Shown one piece after another: positions 1-4,755 of a DNA stretch of 5,367 nt. The stretch spans positions 1 to 5,367 of the forward strand of contig JACMOG010000307.1 in the NCBI GenBank assembly GCA_014378125.1, written 5' to 3'. The stretch comes from Vitreoscilla sp. GTDB lineage: Bacteria; Pseudomonadota; Gammaproteobacteria; Burkholderiales; Burkholderiaceae. How positions within the stretch are numbered: position 1 is the stretch's first letter; every line of letters starts with the position of its first letter. Under the pieces are notes generated by a model, which saw only the letters and a program-made list of their open reading frames with translations, made no database searches and was not told the DNA's origin. The position numbers and the translations under genes were made by a program.

Positions 1-544
1 AGTCCTCCTCGCTCATCTTGCCGGCCGAGAACTGGCCCACGGCCTCGAAAACGCTCACGATGTTGAGATCCTGGCCCTTGTAGTGGCCCGGCAGGATGGT
101 GCCGCCGTACACGTAGATGGCCGGCACGTTGGCGCGCAGCATGCCCATCATGCCGCCGGGCATGTTCTTGTCGCAGCCGCCGATCACCATCACGCCGTCC
201 ATCCACTGGCCGCCCACGCAGGTCTCCACGCAGTCGGAGATCACCTCGCGCGACACCAGGCTGTACTTCATGCCTTCGGTGCCCATGGCCATGCCGTCGG
301 AGATGGTGGGGGTGCCGAACAGCTGCGCGTTGGCGCCGAAGTCCTTCAGGCTTGCGACCGCCGCGTCGGCCAGCGGCTGCAGGCCCGAGTTGCACGGCGT
401 GATGGTGGAGTGCCCGTTGGCCACGCCGATCATCGGCTTGCCGAAGTCGGTCTCCTGGTACCCCATCGCGTAGTACATCGAGCGGTTGGGCGCGCGGGCG
501 ACGCCCTCGGTGATGTTCTTCGAGCGGCGGTTGGGGGCGGACAT
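1..544 (-). CDS. ilvD: Dihydroxy-acid dehydratase IlvD, N-terminal part (3' end outside window)
   Basis: The reverse strand encodes the first 181 residues of dihydroxy-acid dehydratase. This enzyme dehydrates 2,3-dihydroxy-isovalerate and 2,3-dihydroxy-3-methylvalerate to the 2-keto acids that precede valine, leucine and isoleucine; it is cytoplasmic. Recognisable IlvD segments are [20 protein letters not shown] (about 33-52), [16 protein letters not shown] (77-92) and [10 protein letters not shown] (122-131). By family knowledge, C51 and C124 are Fe-S ligands, D83 binds Mg, and K126 is the carbamylated Mg-binding lysine. The N-terminus ([20 protein letters not shown]) matches the short, roughly 560-residue [2Fe-2S] class rather than the longer E. 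coli [4Fe-4S] enzyme. The start ATG at 544-542 is preceded by a good Shine-Dalgarno AGGAG about 7 bases upstream. The gene is divergent from lgt. About two thirds of the protein lies beyond the left edge, so intactness cannot be judged. Confidence 0.96.
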   Translation of the reverse strand, partial: MSAPNRRSKNITEGVARAPNRSMYYAMGYQETDFGKPMIGVANGHSTITPCNSGLQPLADAAVASLKDFGANAQLFGTPTISDGMAMGTEGMKYSLVSREVISDCVETCVGGQWMDGVMVIGGCDKNMPGGMMGMLRANVPAIYVYGGTILPGHYKGQDLNIVSVFEAVGQFSAGKMSEED

Positions 545-585
545 GGGCGGTCTCCTGGATTCGTTCTGGCGGGGCGTGGGGGGCC

Positions 586-615
586 AGTATCGGCGCGTGA
601 AAATGCCGTGTCCAA
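586..615 (-). promoter_or_regulatory. Candidate sigma-70 promoter for ilvD
   Basis: Read on the minus strand, TTGGAC (615-610) is followed after 18 bases by GATACT (591-586). This would start transcription near 579 and give a leader of about 35 bases carrying the AGGAG ribosome site. Match to consensus is moderate (3/6 and 4/6). I saw no attenuator-like leader peptide or hairpin in the short leader. This is inference from pattern only. Confidence 0.35.
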
Positions 616-714
616 TCCATTCGCCGGGCGGGTGCGCACCGATTCGCAAATGGATGCGCCGGGCATGTCGCGCGAAACGGCGACAATCGCCGGCTGTTCA
701 AGGAGTCCTGTCAG

Positions 715-1596
715 ATGCTGGAGCACCCCCACATCGATCCCGTCGCGCTCAACCTCGGTCACTGGCACGTGTTCGGCCACGACTTCGCGCCGGCGATCCA
801 TTGGTACGGCCTCACCTACATGGTCGCGTTCGGCCTGTTCGTGTGGTTGGCAGGCCGGCGCGCGCAATACCCGTGGTTCGCGCGCGAAGGCTGGGTGCGC
901 CGCGACGTGGAAGACCTGCTGTTCTACGGCGTGCTGGGCGTCGTGCTGGGCGGGCGGCTGGGCTATGTCGTCTTCTACAAGCCGCTGTACTACGCCGAGC
1001 ACCTGGGAGAGATCGTGGCGGTGTGGAACGGCGGCATGTCGTTCCATGGCGGCATGCTGGGCGTCATCGTCGCGATGGCGTTCTTCGGCTGGCAGCGCAA
1101 GCGGCCGTTCCTGCAGGTGACCGACCTCATCGCGCCGTGCGTGCCGCTGGGCCTGGCCAGCGGACGCGTGGGCAACTTCATCAACGGCGAGCTGTGGGGC
1201 CGCGTGGCCGACCCGTCGCTGCCCTGGGCCATGGTGTTTCCCGAGTCGGGCACGCTGCAGCCGCGCCATCCATCGCAGATCTACCAGTTCCTGGGCGAGG
1301 GCATCTGCCTGTTCCTGATCCTGTGGATCTTCGGCAAGAAGGAACGCGGCCGCGGCCAGGTCTCCGGCCTGTTCCTCATCGGCTACGGCTTCTTCCGGTT
1401 CCTGGCCGAGTTCTTCCGCGCGCCCGACGACTTCATCGGCGACAAGACCACGCTCGTCGGCGATCCGGCCACCCACCTGCTGGCCTTGGGCTGGAGCGAG
1501 GGCCAGTGGCTGTGCGTGCCCATGATCCTGGCCGGCCTGCTGATGTTCTGGTGGGGCTCGCGCCAGCCGCGCGGCGGCGTGCCGGCCGCCGCCTGA
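715..1596 (+). CDS. lgt: Phosphatidylglycerol--prolipoprotein diacylglyceryl transferase Lgt
   Basis: Lgt is the inner-membrane enzyme that moves the diacylglyceryl group of phosphatidylglycerol onto the lipobox cysteine of prolipoproteins, the first step of lipoprotein maturation. The 293-residue product has the usual family length and several hydrophobic segments (about 31-46, 68-88, 110-125, 194-207, 217-234 and 265-281). The Lgt signature [13 protein letters not shown] lies at 150-162. Other conserved elements are WYGL (30-33), SFHGG (109-113), RHPSQIY (184-190) and EFFRAPD (232-238). By alignment from memory, Y31, H111, R151 and R235 correspond to E. coli Y26, H103, R143 and R239, all important for activity. 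The start ATG has a strong Shine-Dalgarno AAGGAG at 700-705, nine bases upstream. The gene is divergent from ilvD, and dnaQ begins 26 bases downstream in the same direction, so the two may share transcripts. No defect is seen. Confidence 0.98.
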   Translation: MLEHPHIDPVALNLGHWHVFGHDFAPAIHWYGLTYMVAFGLFVWLAGRRAQYPWFAREGWVRRDVEDLLFYGVLGVVLGGRLGYVVFYKPLYYAEHLGEIVAVWNGGMSFHGGMLGVIVAMAFFGWQRKRPFLQVTDLIAPCVPLGLASGRVGNFINGELWGRVADPSLPWAMVFPESGTLQPRHPSQIYQFLGEGICLFLILWIFGKKERGRGQVSGLFLIGYGFFRFLAEFFRAPDDFIGDKTTLVGDPATHLLALGWSEGQWLCVPMILAGLLMFWWGSRQPRGGVPAAA

Positions 1597-1606
1597 GAAC
1601 CTGACC

Positions 1607-1615
1607 TGACAGAAT
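1607..1615 (+). promoter_or_regulatory. Possible extended -10 promoter directly before dnaQ
   Basis: The lgt-dnaQ gap contains TGACAGAAT, an extended -10-like element (TG-n-CAGAAT). A start 6-8 bases downstream would fall at or next to the dnaQ ATG, giving a leaderless or nearly leaderless mRNA. This would fit the lack of a Shine-Dalgarno sequence before dnaQ. No -35 element is evident (the stretch at about 1587-1592 is GC-rich). Weak, pattern-based call. Confidence 0.25.
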
Positions 1616-1622
1616 ACGCCCC

Positions 1623-2345
1623 ATGCGCCAGATCTTCCTCGACACCGAAACCACCGGCCTCAGCCCCGAAAGCGGCGACCGCATGGTCGAGATCGGCTGC
1701 ATCGAGATGGACAACCGCCGCCTCACCGGCCGGCACCTGCACTTCTACCTGAACCCGGAGCGCCGCAACGGCGAGGGCGCGGTGGCGGTGCACGGCCTCA
1801 CCGACGAATTCCTGGCCGACAAGCCGTTGTTCGCGCACGTGGCCGACGAGGTGATCGAGTTCGTCCGCGGCGCCGAGATCATCATCCACAACGCCAGCTT
1901 CGACGTCGGCTTCCTCAACGAGGAACTGCGCCGCTGCGGCCAGCCCAAGTCCAGCACGCACGTGGGGGCCGTCACCGACACGCTGCAGATGGCCCGCGAC
2001 CAGTTTCCGGGCAAGAGCAACTCGCTCGACGCGCTGTGCAAGCGCCTCGAGGTGGACAACACCAACCGCACGCTGCACGGCGCGCTGATCGACGCCAACC
2101 TGCTGGCCGAGGTCTACATCCGCCTCACCCGCGGCCAGGACTCGCTGGTGATGGACATGACCGAGGAGCGCGGCGGCAACCACGGCGACCTGGCCACCGT
2201 CATCGATCTCAGCGTGTTCGTGCTGCCCGTGCTGATGGCCACCGAGGCCGAGCTCGGCGACCACGAACGGGTGTTGGGCGAGATCGACAAGGCGAGCGGC
2301 GGAACAACAATCTGGCGTGTACGGCAGCCAGAAGCTGTGGCATAA
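1623..2345 (+). CDS. dnaQ: DNA polymerase III epsilon subunit DnaQ (3'-5' proofreading exonuclease)
   Basis: DnaQ is the proofreading subunit of the replicative polymerase; it removes mispaired 3' ends within the alpha-epsilon-theta core. The 240-residue protein has all three Exo motifs of the DEDDh class: DTETTG (7-12, D7 and E9), HNASFDVGFLN (89-99, D94) and HGALIDA (152-158, H152 and D157). These correspond to E. coli D12, E14, D103, H162 and D167. After the exonuclease domain, QDSLVM (172-177) sits where E. coli has its beta-clamp-binding QTSMAF. The C-terminal tail (about 200-232, ending GGTTIWR) matches the part that binds the alpha subunit. The full length (E. coli 243) indicates an intact replicative epsilon rather than a stand-alone exonuclease. 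No clear Shine-Dalgarno precedes the ATG, so translation may be coupled to lgt or leaderless. The stop codon is embedded in the probable tRNA-Val promoter. Confidence 0.97.
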   Translation: MRQIFLDTETTGLSPESGDRMVEIGCIEMDNRRLTGRHLHFYLNPERRNGEGAVAVHGLTDEFLADKPLFAHVADEVIEFVRGAEIIIHNASFDVGFLNEELRRCGQPKSSTHVGAVTDTLQMARDQFPGKSNSLDALCKRLEVDNTNRTLHGALIDANLLAEVYIRLTRGQDSLVMDMTEERGGNHGDLATVIDLSVFVLPVLMATEAELGDHERVLGEIDKASGGTTIWRVRQPEAVA

Positions 2346-2346
2346 T
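2338..2346 (+). promoter_or_regulatory. Probable extended -10 promoter of tRNA-Val
   Basis: TG-G-CATAAT matches an extended -10 (TGnTATAAT) with one mismatch. Transcription would start near 2353, giving a roughly 30-base leader before the mature tRNA 5' end for RNase P to remove. The element overlaps the last codons of dnaQ: bases 2343-2345 are its TAA stop. The -35 position (about 2318-2323, TGTACG) is weak. The GC-rich stretch after the -10 is typical of stringently controlled stable-RNA promoters, but that is inference. Confidence 0.45.
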
Positions 2347-2383
2347 CGCAGGCTGTGCTGCAAACGCGGTGCAACAAGTTATC

Positions 2384-2458
2384 GGGTGGTTAGCTCAGCG
2401 GTAGAGCATTGCCTTCACACGGCAAGGGTCACAGGTTCAATCCCTGTACCACCCACCA
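2384..2458 (+). tRNA. tRNA-Val (anticodon CAC), 3' CCA encoded
   Basis: The sequence folds into a complete cloverleaf. The acceptor stem GGGTGGT (2384-2390) pairs perfectly with ACCACCC (2448-2454). The D stem is GCTC/GAGC (2393-2396 with 2404-2407), and the anticodon stem is TTGCC/GGCAA (2409-2413 with 2421-2425). The seven-base anticodon loop TTCACAC has CAC at 2416-2418, reading the valine codon GUG. The T stem is ACAGG/CCTGT around the loop TTCAATC (2436-2442). The discriminator A2455 is followed by an encoded CCA (2456-2458). GUG is a heavily used valine codon in GC-rich genomes, which fits a dedicated CAC isoacceptor. It is a single tRNA, followed at once by a terminator. Confidence 0.97.
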
Positions 2459-2463
2459 ACAAG

Positions 2464-2498
2464 AAGCCTCGCAAGTCATTGATTTGCGGGGCTTTTTT
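2464..2498 (+). terminator. Rho-independent terminator after tRNA-Val
   Basis: AAGCCTCGCAA (2464-2474) pairs with TTGCGGGGCTT (2484-2494) as an 11-bp stem with one U-G wobble and a 9-base loop. A run of six T (2493-2498) follows. This is a textbook intrinsic terminator closing the dnaQ/tRNA transcript. On the minus strand the same hairpin is followed by a weaker TTCTTGTT tract. It may therefore also help end the convergent toxin-antitoxin operon, whose last stop codon is about 60 bases away. Confidence 0.88.
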
Positions 2499-2557
2499 CT
2501 GCGGCGCCGCGCGCGTGCGGCCTTCGGGGCGGTCAAGGCGGCGACGAGAGCCTGTCG

Positions 2558-2851
2558 CTAGGCTGCCTTTTTCGGAGCGCGTACCACGCCCAGCTTGAGT
2601 CCCAGCATGCCGAAGATGCGGTTCATCGTCTGCACCGTCCCCTCGCTGCGCTCCTGCTCGATGTCCTGCATCGTCTTGGTGGAGACCCCCGATAGCTTGG
2701 CGATCTCGGCCGAGGTCAACCGCATGGTTTGCTTGAGGTGACGTACAGCCTCCGCCAGCGACCATTCCGGGTGGCTCAGGACGTCGTCGATGGCCTTGCG
2801 GCGAAGCTCAAGCTGCTCCGGGATCGAGAGGGTGTTGAAGCGCTTGTCCAT
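2558..2851 (-). CDS. HipB-like XRE-family antitoxin/transcriptional regulator
   Basis: The 97-residue product is a small helix-turn-helix protein of the XRE/Cro type and the likely antitoxin and autorepressor of the adjacent HipA-like kinase. The HTH covers about residues 34-70. LTSAEIAKLSGVSTKTMQDI (45-64) shows the usual pattern: an AEIAKLSGVS turn, then the recognition helix, then IEQER. A charged helical N-terminal part (about 10-30, PEQLELRRKAIDDVL) precedes it, and a short tail rich in G, L, K and A ends the protein. E. coli HipB is slightly shorter (88 residues). The ATG at 2851-2849 was chosen because it lies 4 bases after the toxin stop codon. A longer in-frame reading from 3028 would run inside the toxin gene and adds no HTH-like sequence. 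There is no strong Shine-Dalgarno, so translation is probably coupled to the toxin gene. In E. coli the antitoxin gene comes first; here it is second. Direct repression of the upstream promoter is expected from the family but not shown. Confidence 0.88.
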   Translation of the reverse strand: MDKRFNTLSIPEQLELRRKAIDDVLSHPEWSLAEAVRHLKQTMRLTSAEIAKLSGVSTKTMQDIEQERSEGTVQTMNRIFGMLGLKLGVVRAPKKAA

Positions 2852-2855
2852 GATC

Positions 2856-4145
2856 TCATGCGAGCGCCGACAATTGGTCAGCCATGGCCAGGACGTGTGG
2901 CCGCAGGTGATCGATGACGTCAGGCTCGAGCCCCAGGATTTCGCCGTCTGCAGCGATTTGTCGTAGAGGCGCCTCCATCGCCTTGAGTCCGGTGACGAGC
3001 AGCGGGCGCGCGACACCCAACGAGGCAACGCTGGTCAGGACGCGATCCCAGTCCACTCGCCCGTAGTCGTTGTCCTCCCAGCGGATGCGCCGCGCGATGC
3101 CATCGGGATGCAGGTACATCGGCGCGAAGTCGAACAACGGGGTCAACGCGATGCGGCCGTCGAAGTTCCGCTGCACCGCGGTGTTGCGGGCGTGGTTGTC
3201 CGTGTTCAGCAGGGCCAGGTTGGCGACATCGCGCTTCAGGTACTCGAGCACCTCGGCCTGCGGATCCGTGCAATAGCGAACGAGCGCCGTGCAGACCTGG
3301 TCGTGGCTGGGCACCGCATCGAACCCCGGCATGCCGGTCAACGTCGCGATGCTCTCCTGCCCGAGTCGAACGACGGCCCCGTTCGCGCCGGCCACGCGGT
3401 CGAACCGAGGAATGAACAGCGCGCGCTGGTTCAAGACGAGCGACGCGTGGACGCGCAGGCCGAGGTGCCGAGCGATGGCCATGTAAGGCGCTTCGTGCCG
3501 CAGGATGCTTGCGAGCCGCGAGTCGGTCCCGCGCCCGAACTTGACGATGAAATGCACTGTGGCCCGATCGTCGGGTAGCGTGTGATCCAGGTACAGCAGC
3601 CCATCGTCCGCCCGCGTCAGCAGGATCTTGGGCCACTCGCCTTGGACGCCGGACGACCCCGCGATGAAAAGGCCGTGCGAGGCCAGGTGCTCCGAGAACA
3701 CGTCGCCGCGCTGTGCGACCTCGTCGTCGGTGAAACCGTACAGCGGGCTCGCGTTGCCTGCCAGCCAGTCGGCGGCCTCCTTCACGCGGAGATTGCCGAT
3801 CGCATTGCCCGCGCCGGCCAGCAGCAGACGCCAGTCCGCACCGAGGCCCGCGGCCGGGGGCACGCCGATGCGGCGAAGCAGCTCCTGGCGTCCAAAGCCC
3901 TGGGGAAGCAAGTCGATTAGGAAGACGGGCCAGTGCGGCTCTTCCAGAGGCTCGAAGCCCACTGGCCAGCTAGCACACAGACCGTGTGCGTCGTTCGCGC
4001 CGGCATGCTCGACGGCCCAGTCGACGGCGTAACCAGAAGAGGTTTTCGCCTTCCAGCCATCTTCCTGCGGGCCGAAGCGGCTCACGCCGGCGACGTCGTG
4101 CCAAGCGCCATTGATGTGCAGCTGGACCGTGCAATTTTCAGTCAT
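2856..4145 (-). CDS. HipA-family serine/threonine kinase toxin
   Basis: The 429-residue protein is a full-length HipA-like kinase (E. coli HipA has 440). Family members phosphorylate aminoacyl-tRNA synthetases, causing growth arrest and tolerance; the substrate here is unknown. The N-terminal subdomain spans roughly 1-110 (contains FLIDLLPQGFGRQELLRRIG, 75-94). A glycine-rich loop GSSGVQGEWPK (163-173) follows, then HFIVKFGR (198-205; K202 is the probable ATP-binding lysine), RHEAPYMAIARHLGLRV (216-232) and PRFDR (246-250). The catalytic loop is LLNTDNHARN (312-321) and the metal site is LTPLFDFAPMY (334-344). The spacing D316-N321-D339 equals E. coli D309-N314-D332, so catalysis looks intact. 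The loop differs from E. coli SVAGAQEK: the position of the autophosphorylated S150 appears to be Gly163, with S164 and S165 beside it. The start ATG lacks a Shine-Dalgarno and lies just below a candidate promoter. The antitoxin gene follows after 4 bases. Together they form a type II module in reversed order. Confidence 0.93.
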   Translation of the reverse strand: MTENCTVQLHINGAWHDVAGVSRFGPQEDGWKAKTSSGYAVDWAVEHAGANDAHGLCASWPVGFEPLEEPHWPVFLIDLLPQGFGRQELLRRIGVPPAAGLGADWRLLLAGAGNAIGNLRVKEAADWLAGNASPLYGFTDDEVAQRGDVFSEHLASHGLFIAGSSGVQGEWPKILLTRADDGLLYLDHTLPDDRATVHFIVKFGRGTDSRLASILRHEAPYMAIARHLGLRVHASLVLNQRALFIPRFDRVAGANGAVVRLGQESIATLTGMPGFDAVPSHDQVCTALVRYCTDPQAEVLEYLKRDVANLALLNTDNHARNTAVQRNFDGRIALTPLFDFAPMYLHPDGIARRIRWEDNDYGRVDWDRVLTSVASLGVARPLLVTGLKAMEAPLRQIAADGEILGLEPDVIDHLRPHVLAMADQLSALA

Positions 4146-4156
4146 TTCAGCAGAAT

Positions 4157-4184
4157 TCTATACAAACTTGGCTATCAATTCCAA
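4157..4184 (-). promoter_or_regulatory. Candidate promoter of the hipA-hipB-like operon
   Basis: On the minus strand TTGGAA (4184-4179) is separated by 16 bases from TATAGA (4162-4157); TAGAAT two bases further is an alternative -10 with spacing 18. The stretch 4143-4215 is clearly richer in A+T than its surroundings. The start would fall near 4150, only about 5 bases before the toxin ATG at 4145. The transcript would then be nearly leaderless, in line with the missing Shine-Dalgarno. Pattern-based inference. Confidence 0.45.
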
Positions 4185-4189
4185 TCAAT
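4174..4189. repeat. Direct repeat ATCAAT, 10-base period, over the toxin promoter
   Basis: ATCAAT occurs at 4174-4179 and again at 4184-4189, exactly one helical turn apart. The repeats overlap or flank the candidate -35 element of the toxin-antitoxin operon. They are a possible binding site for the HTH antitoxin, but the E. coli HipB operator type (TATCC-N8-GGATA) is not present. Short AT-rich repeats can also arise by chance. Confidence 0.3.
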
Positions 4190-4239
4190 ATATGTAGCTT
4201 TCTGCGCAAATGATGCCGTGCTTGGGGAGGCGGCACTCG

Positions 4240-4267
4240 GCCGCCCTGAGGTACGCTTCAGGGCGGC
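4240..4267. repeat. Perfect 10-bp inverted repeat (hairpin)
   Basis: GCCGCCCTGA (4240-4249) and TCAGGGCGGC (4258-4267) are exact reverse complements around the 8-base loop GGTACGCT. No T-run follows on either strand, so it is not a standard intrinsic terminator. It stands between the toxin promoter and the gene-poor stretch. It could be a Rho-assisted terminator, a protein site or the remains of a mobile-element end. Confidence 0.6.
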
Positions 4268-4302
4268 ACCGCGGTAGCGGCGCCGAGCCGACAGTCCCTG
4301 CA

Positions 4303-4431
4303 GTGTTCAAAGATCCTCTCACGGCGGACACGCGCCTCTATGTGACTTCGGAGGGCAGGGATCTGCTTGAGGGCCTGGTGGGCGGCGCCGGCATCACCGG
4401 TCTGGAATTCGTGGAGCCCGGCGCCCGCTGA
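4303..4431 (+). pseudogene. Possible C-terminal remnant of an Imm11/DUF1629-like protein
   Basis: The frame that ends at TGA 4429-4431 has about 42 residues that look like real protein: VFKDPLTADTRLYVTSEG, then a helix RDLLEGLVGGAGITGLEF and the ending VEPGAR. The pattern of a strand, "LYVTSE", an amphipathic helix and "GITGLEF" recalls the C-terminal end of Imm11 (DUF1629, MXAN_0049-type) proteins. Some of these are immunity proteins for polymorphic toxins. That resemblance is from memory and is tentative. Upstream in the same frame the sequence (open to ATG 4210) is arginine- and serine-rich and crosses the hairpin, so it does not look like the rest of such a protein. I therefore read this as a truncated leftover rather than a working gene. 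It could instead be a small hypothetical gene or chance. Confidence 0.3.
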
Positions 4432-4755
4432 ACATCGGGTGCGCAGACTCTTGTCGGCCAGAAGCGGCCGGTCACCAATGACGGCAAAAGGGTGCCCGTG
4501 CCCCGGCTTTCCGACGGCCCGGATCTCGACGTGCTTCGATCAATCTGCGAGAAGTATCGGCCGAGTCAGCCGTGCGCGCAGCGAGTACTGTCGAGCCGCA
4601 TCGGTCAGTCGCATGGTCGCCCACAGCCGGGGCACAGCCCTTGCCAAGTTGCGTCACGCCGCGGACGGCCCAGAGATGCTTCCTCCGATCGATCGGGATG
4701 GCGAGAAGGTCTGGGACGCCGGCGGTCCCAATCCTGAATGCCTACTGGAGCCTCG
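4432..4755. other. Stretch without a convincing gene
   Basis: About 320 bases between the remnant and the dehydrogenase. All open frames here give compositions rich in R, S, P and G without recognisable motifs, and no tRNA or intrinsic terminator is seen. One plus-strand frame (ATG 4367, stop 4757-4759) overlaps the dehydrogenase start as ATGA, but its sequence is not protein-like over most of its length. Decayed coding sequence is possible. The promoter of the dehydrogenase gene should lie in this stretch, though I could not single one out. Confidence 0.5.

Noticed and set aside
83..1120. Plus-strand open frame of 345 codons across ilvD and lgt
   Set aside because: His/Ala/Gly-rich shadow of the ilvD reverse strand that continues out of frame through lgt; it spans a divergent promoter region.
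430..1476. Long open frame on the minus strand (348 codons) antisense to lgt
   Set aside because: Rich in Ala, Arg, Glu, Gln and His with no motifs. It is the usual mirror of a GC-rich gene whose real frame encodes a clear Lgt.
1383..2363. Long open frame on the minus strand (326 codons) antisense to dnaQ
   Set aside because: Compositional shadow of dnaQ; it has no family features, and dnaQ carries all Exo motifs.
2852..3028. Longer 156-residue form of the antitoxin starting at 3028
   Set aside because: The extra 59 residues are an out-of-frame reading of the toxin C-terminal coding region; the ATG just after the toxin stop fits the family length better.
2920..3636. Second minus-strand frame (238 codons) inside the HipA-like gene
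   Set aside because: Arg/Ala/Pro-rich out-of-frame shadow of the kinase gene without own motifs or ribosome site.
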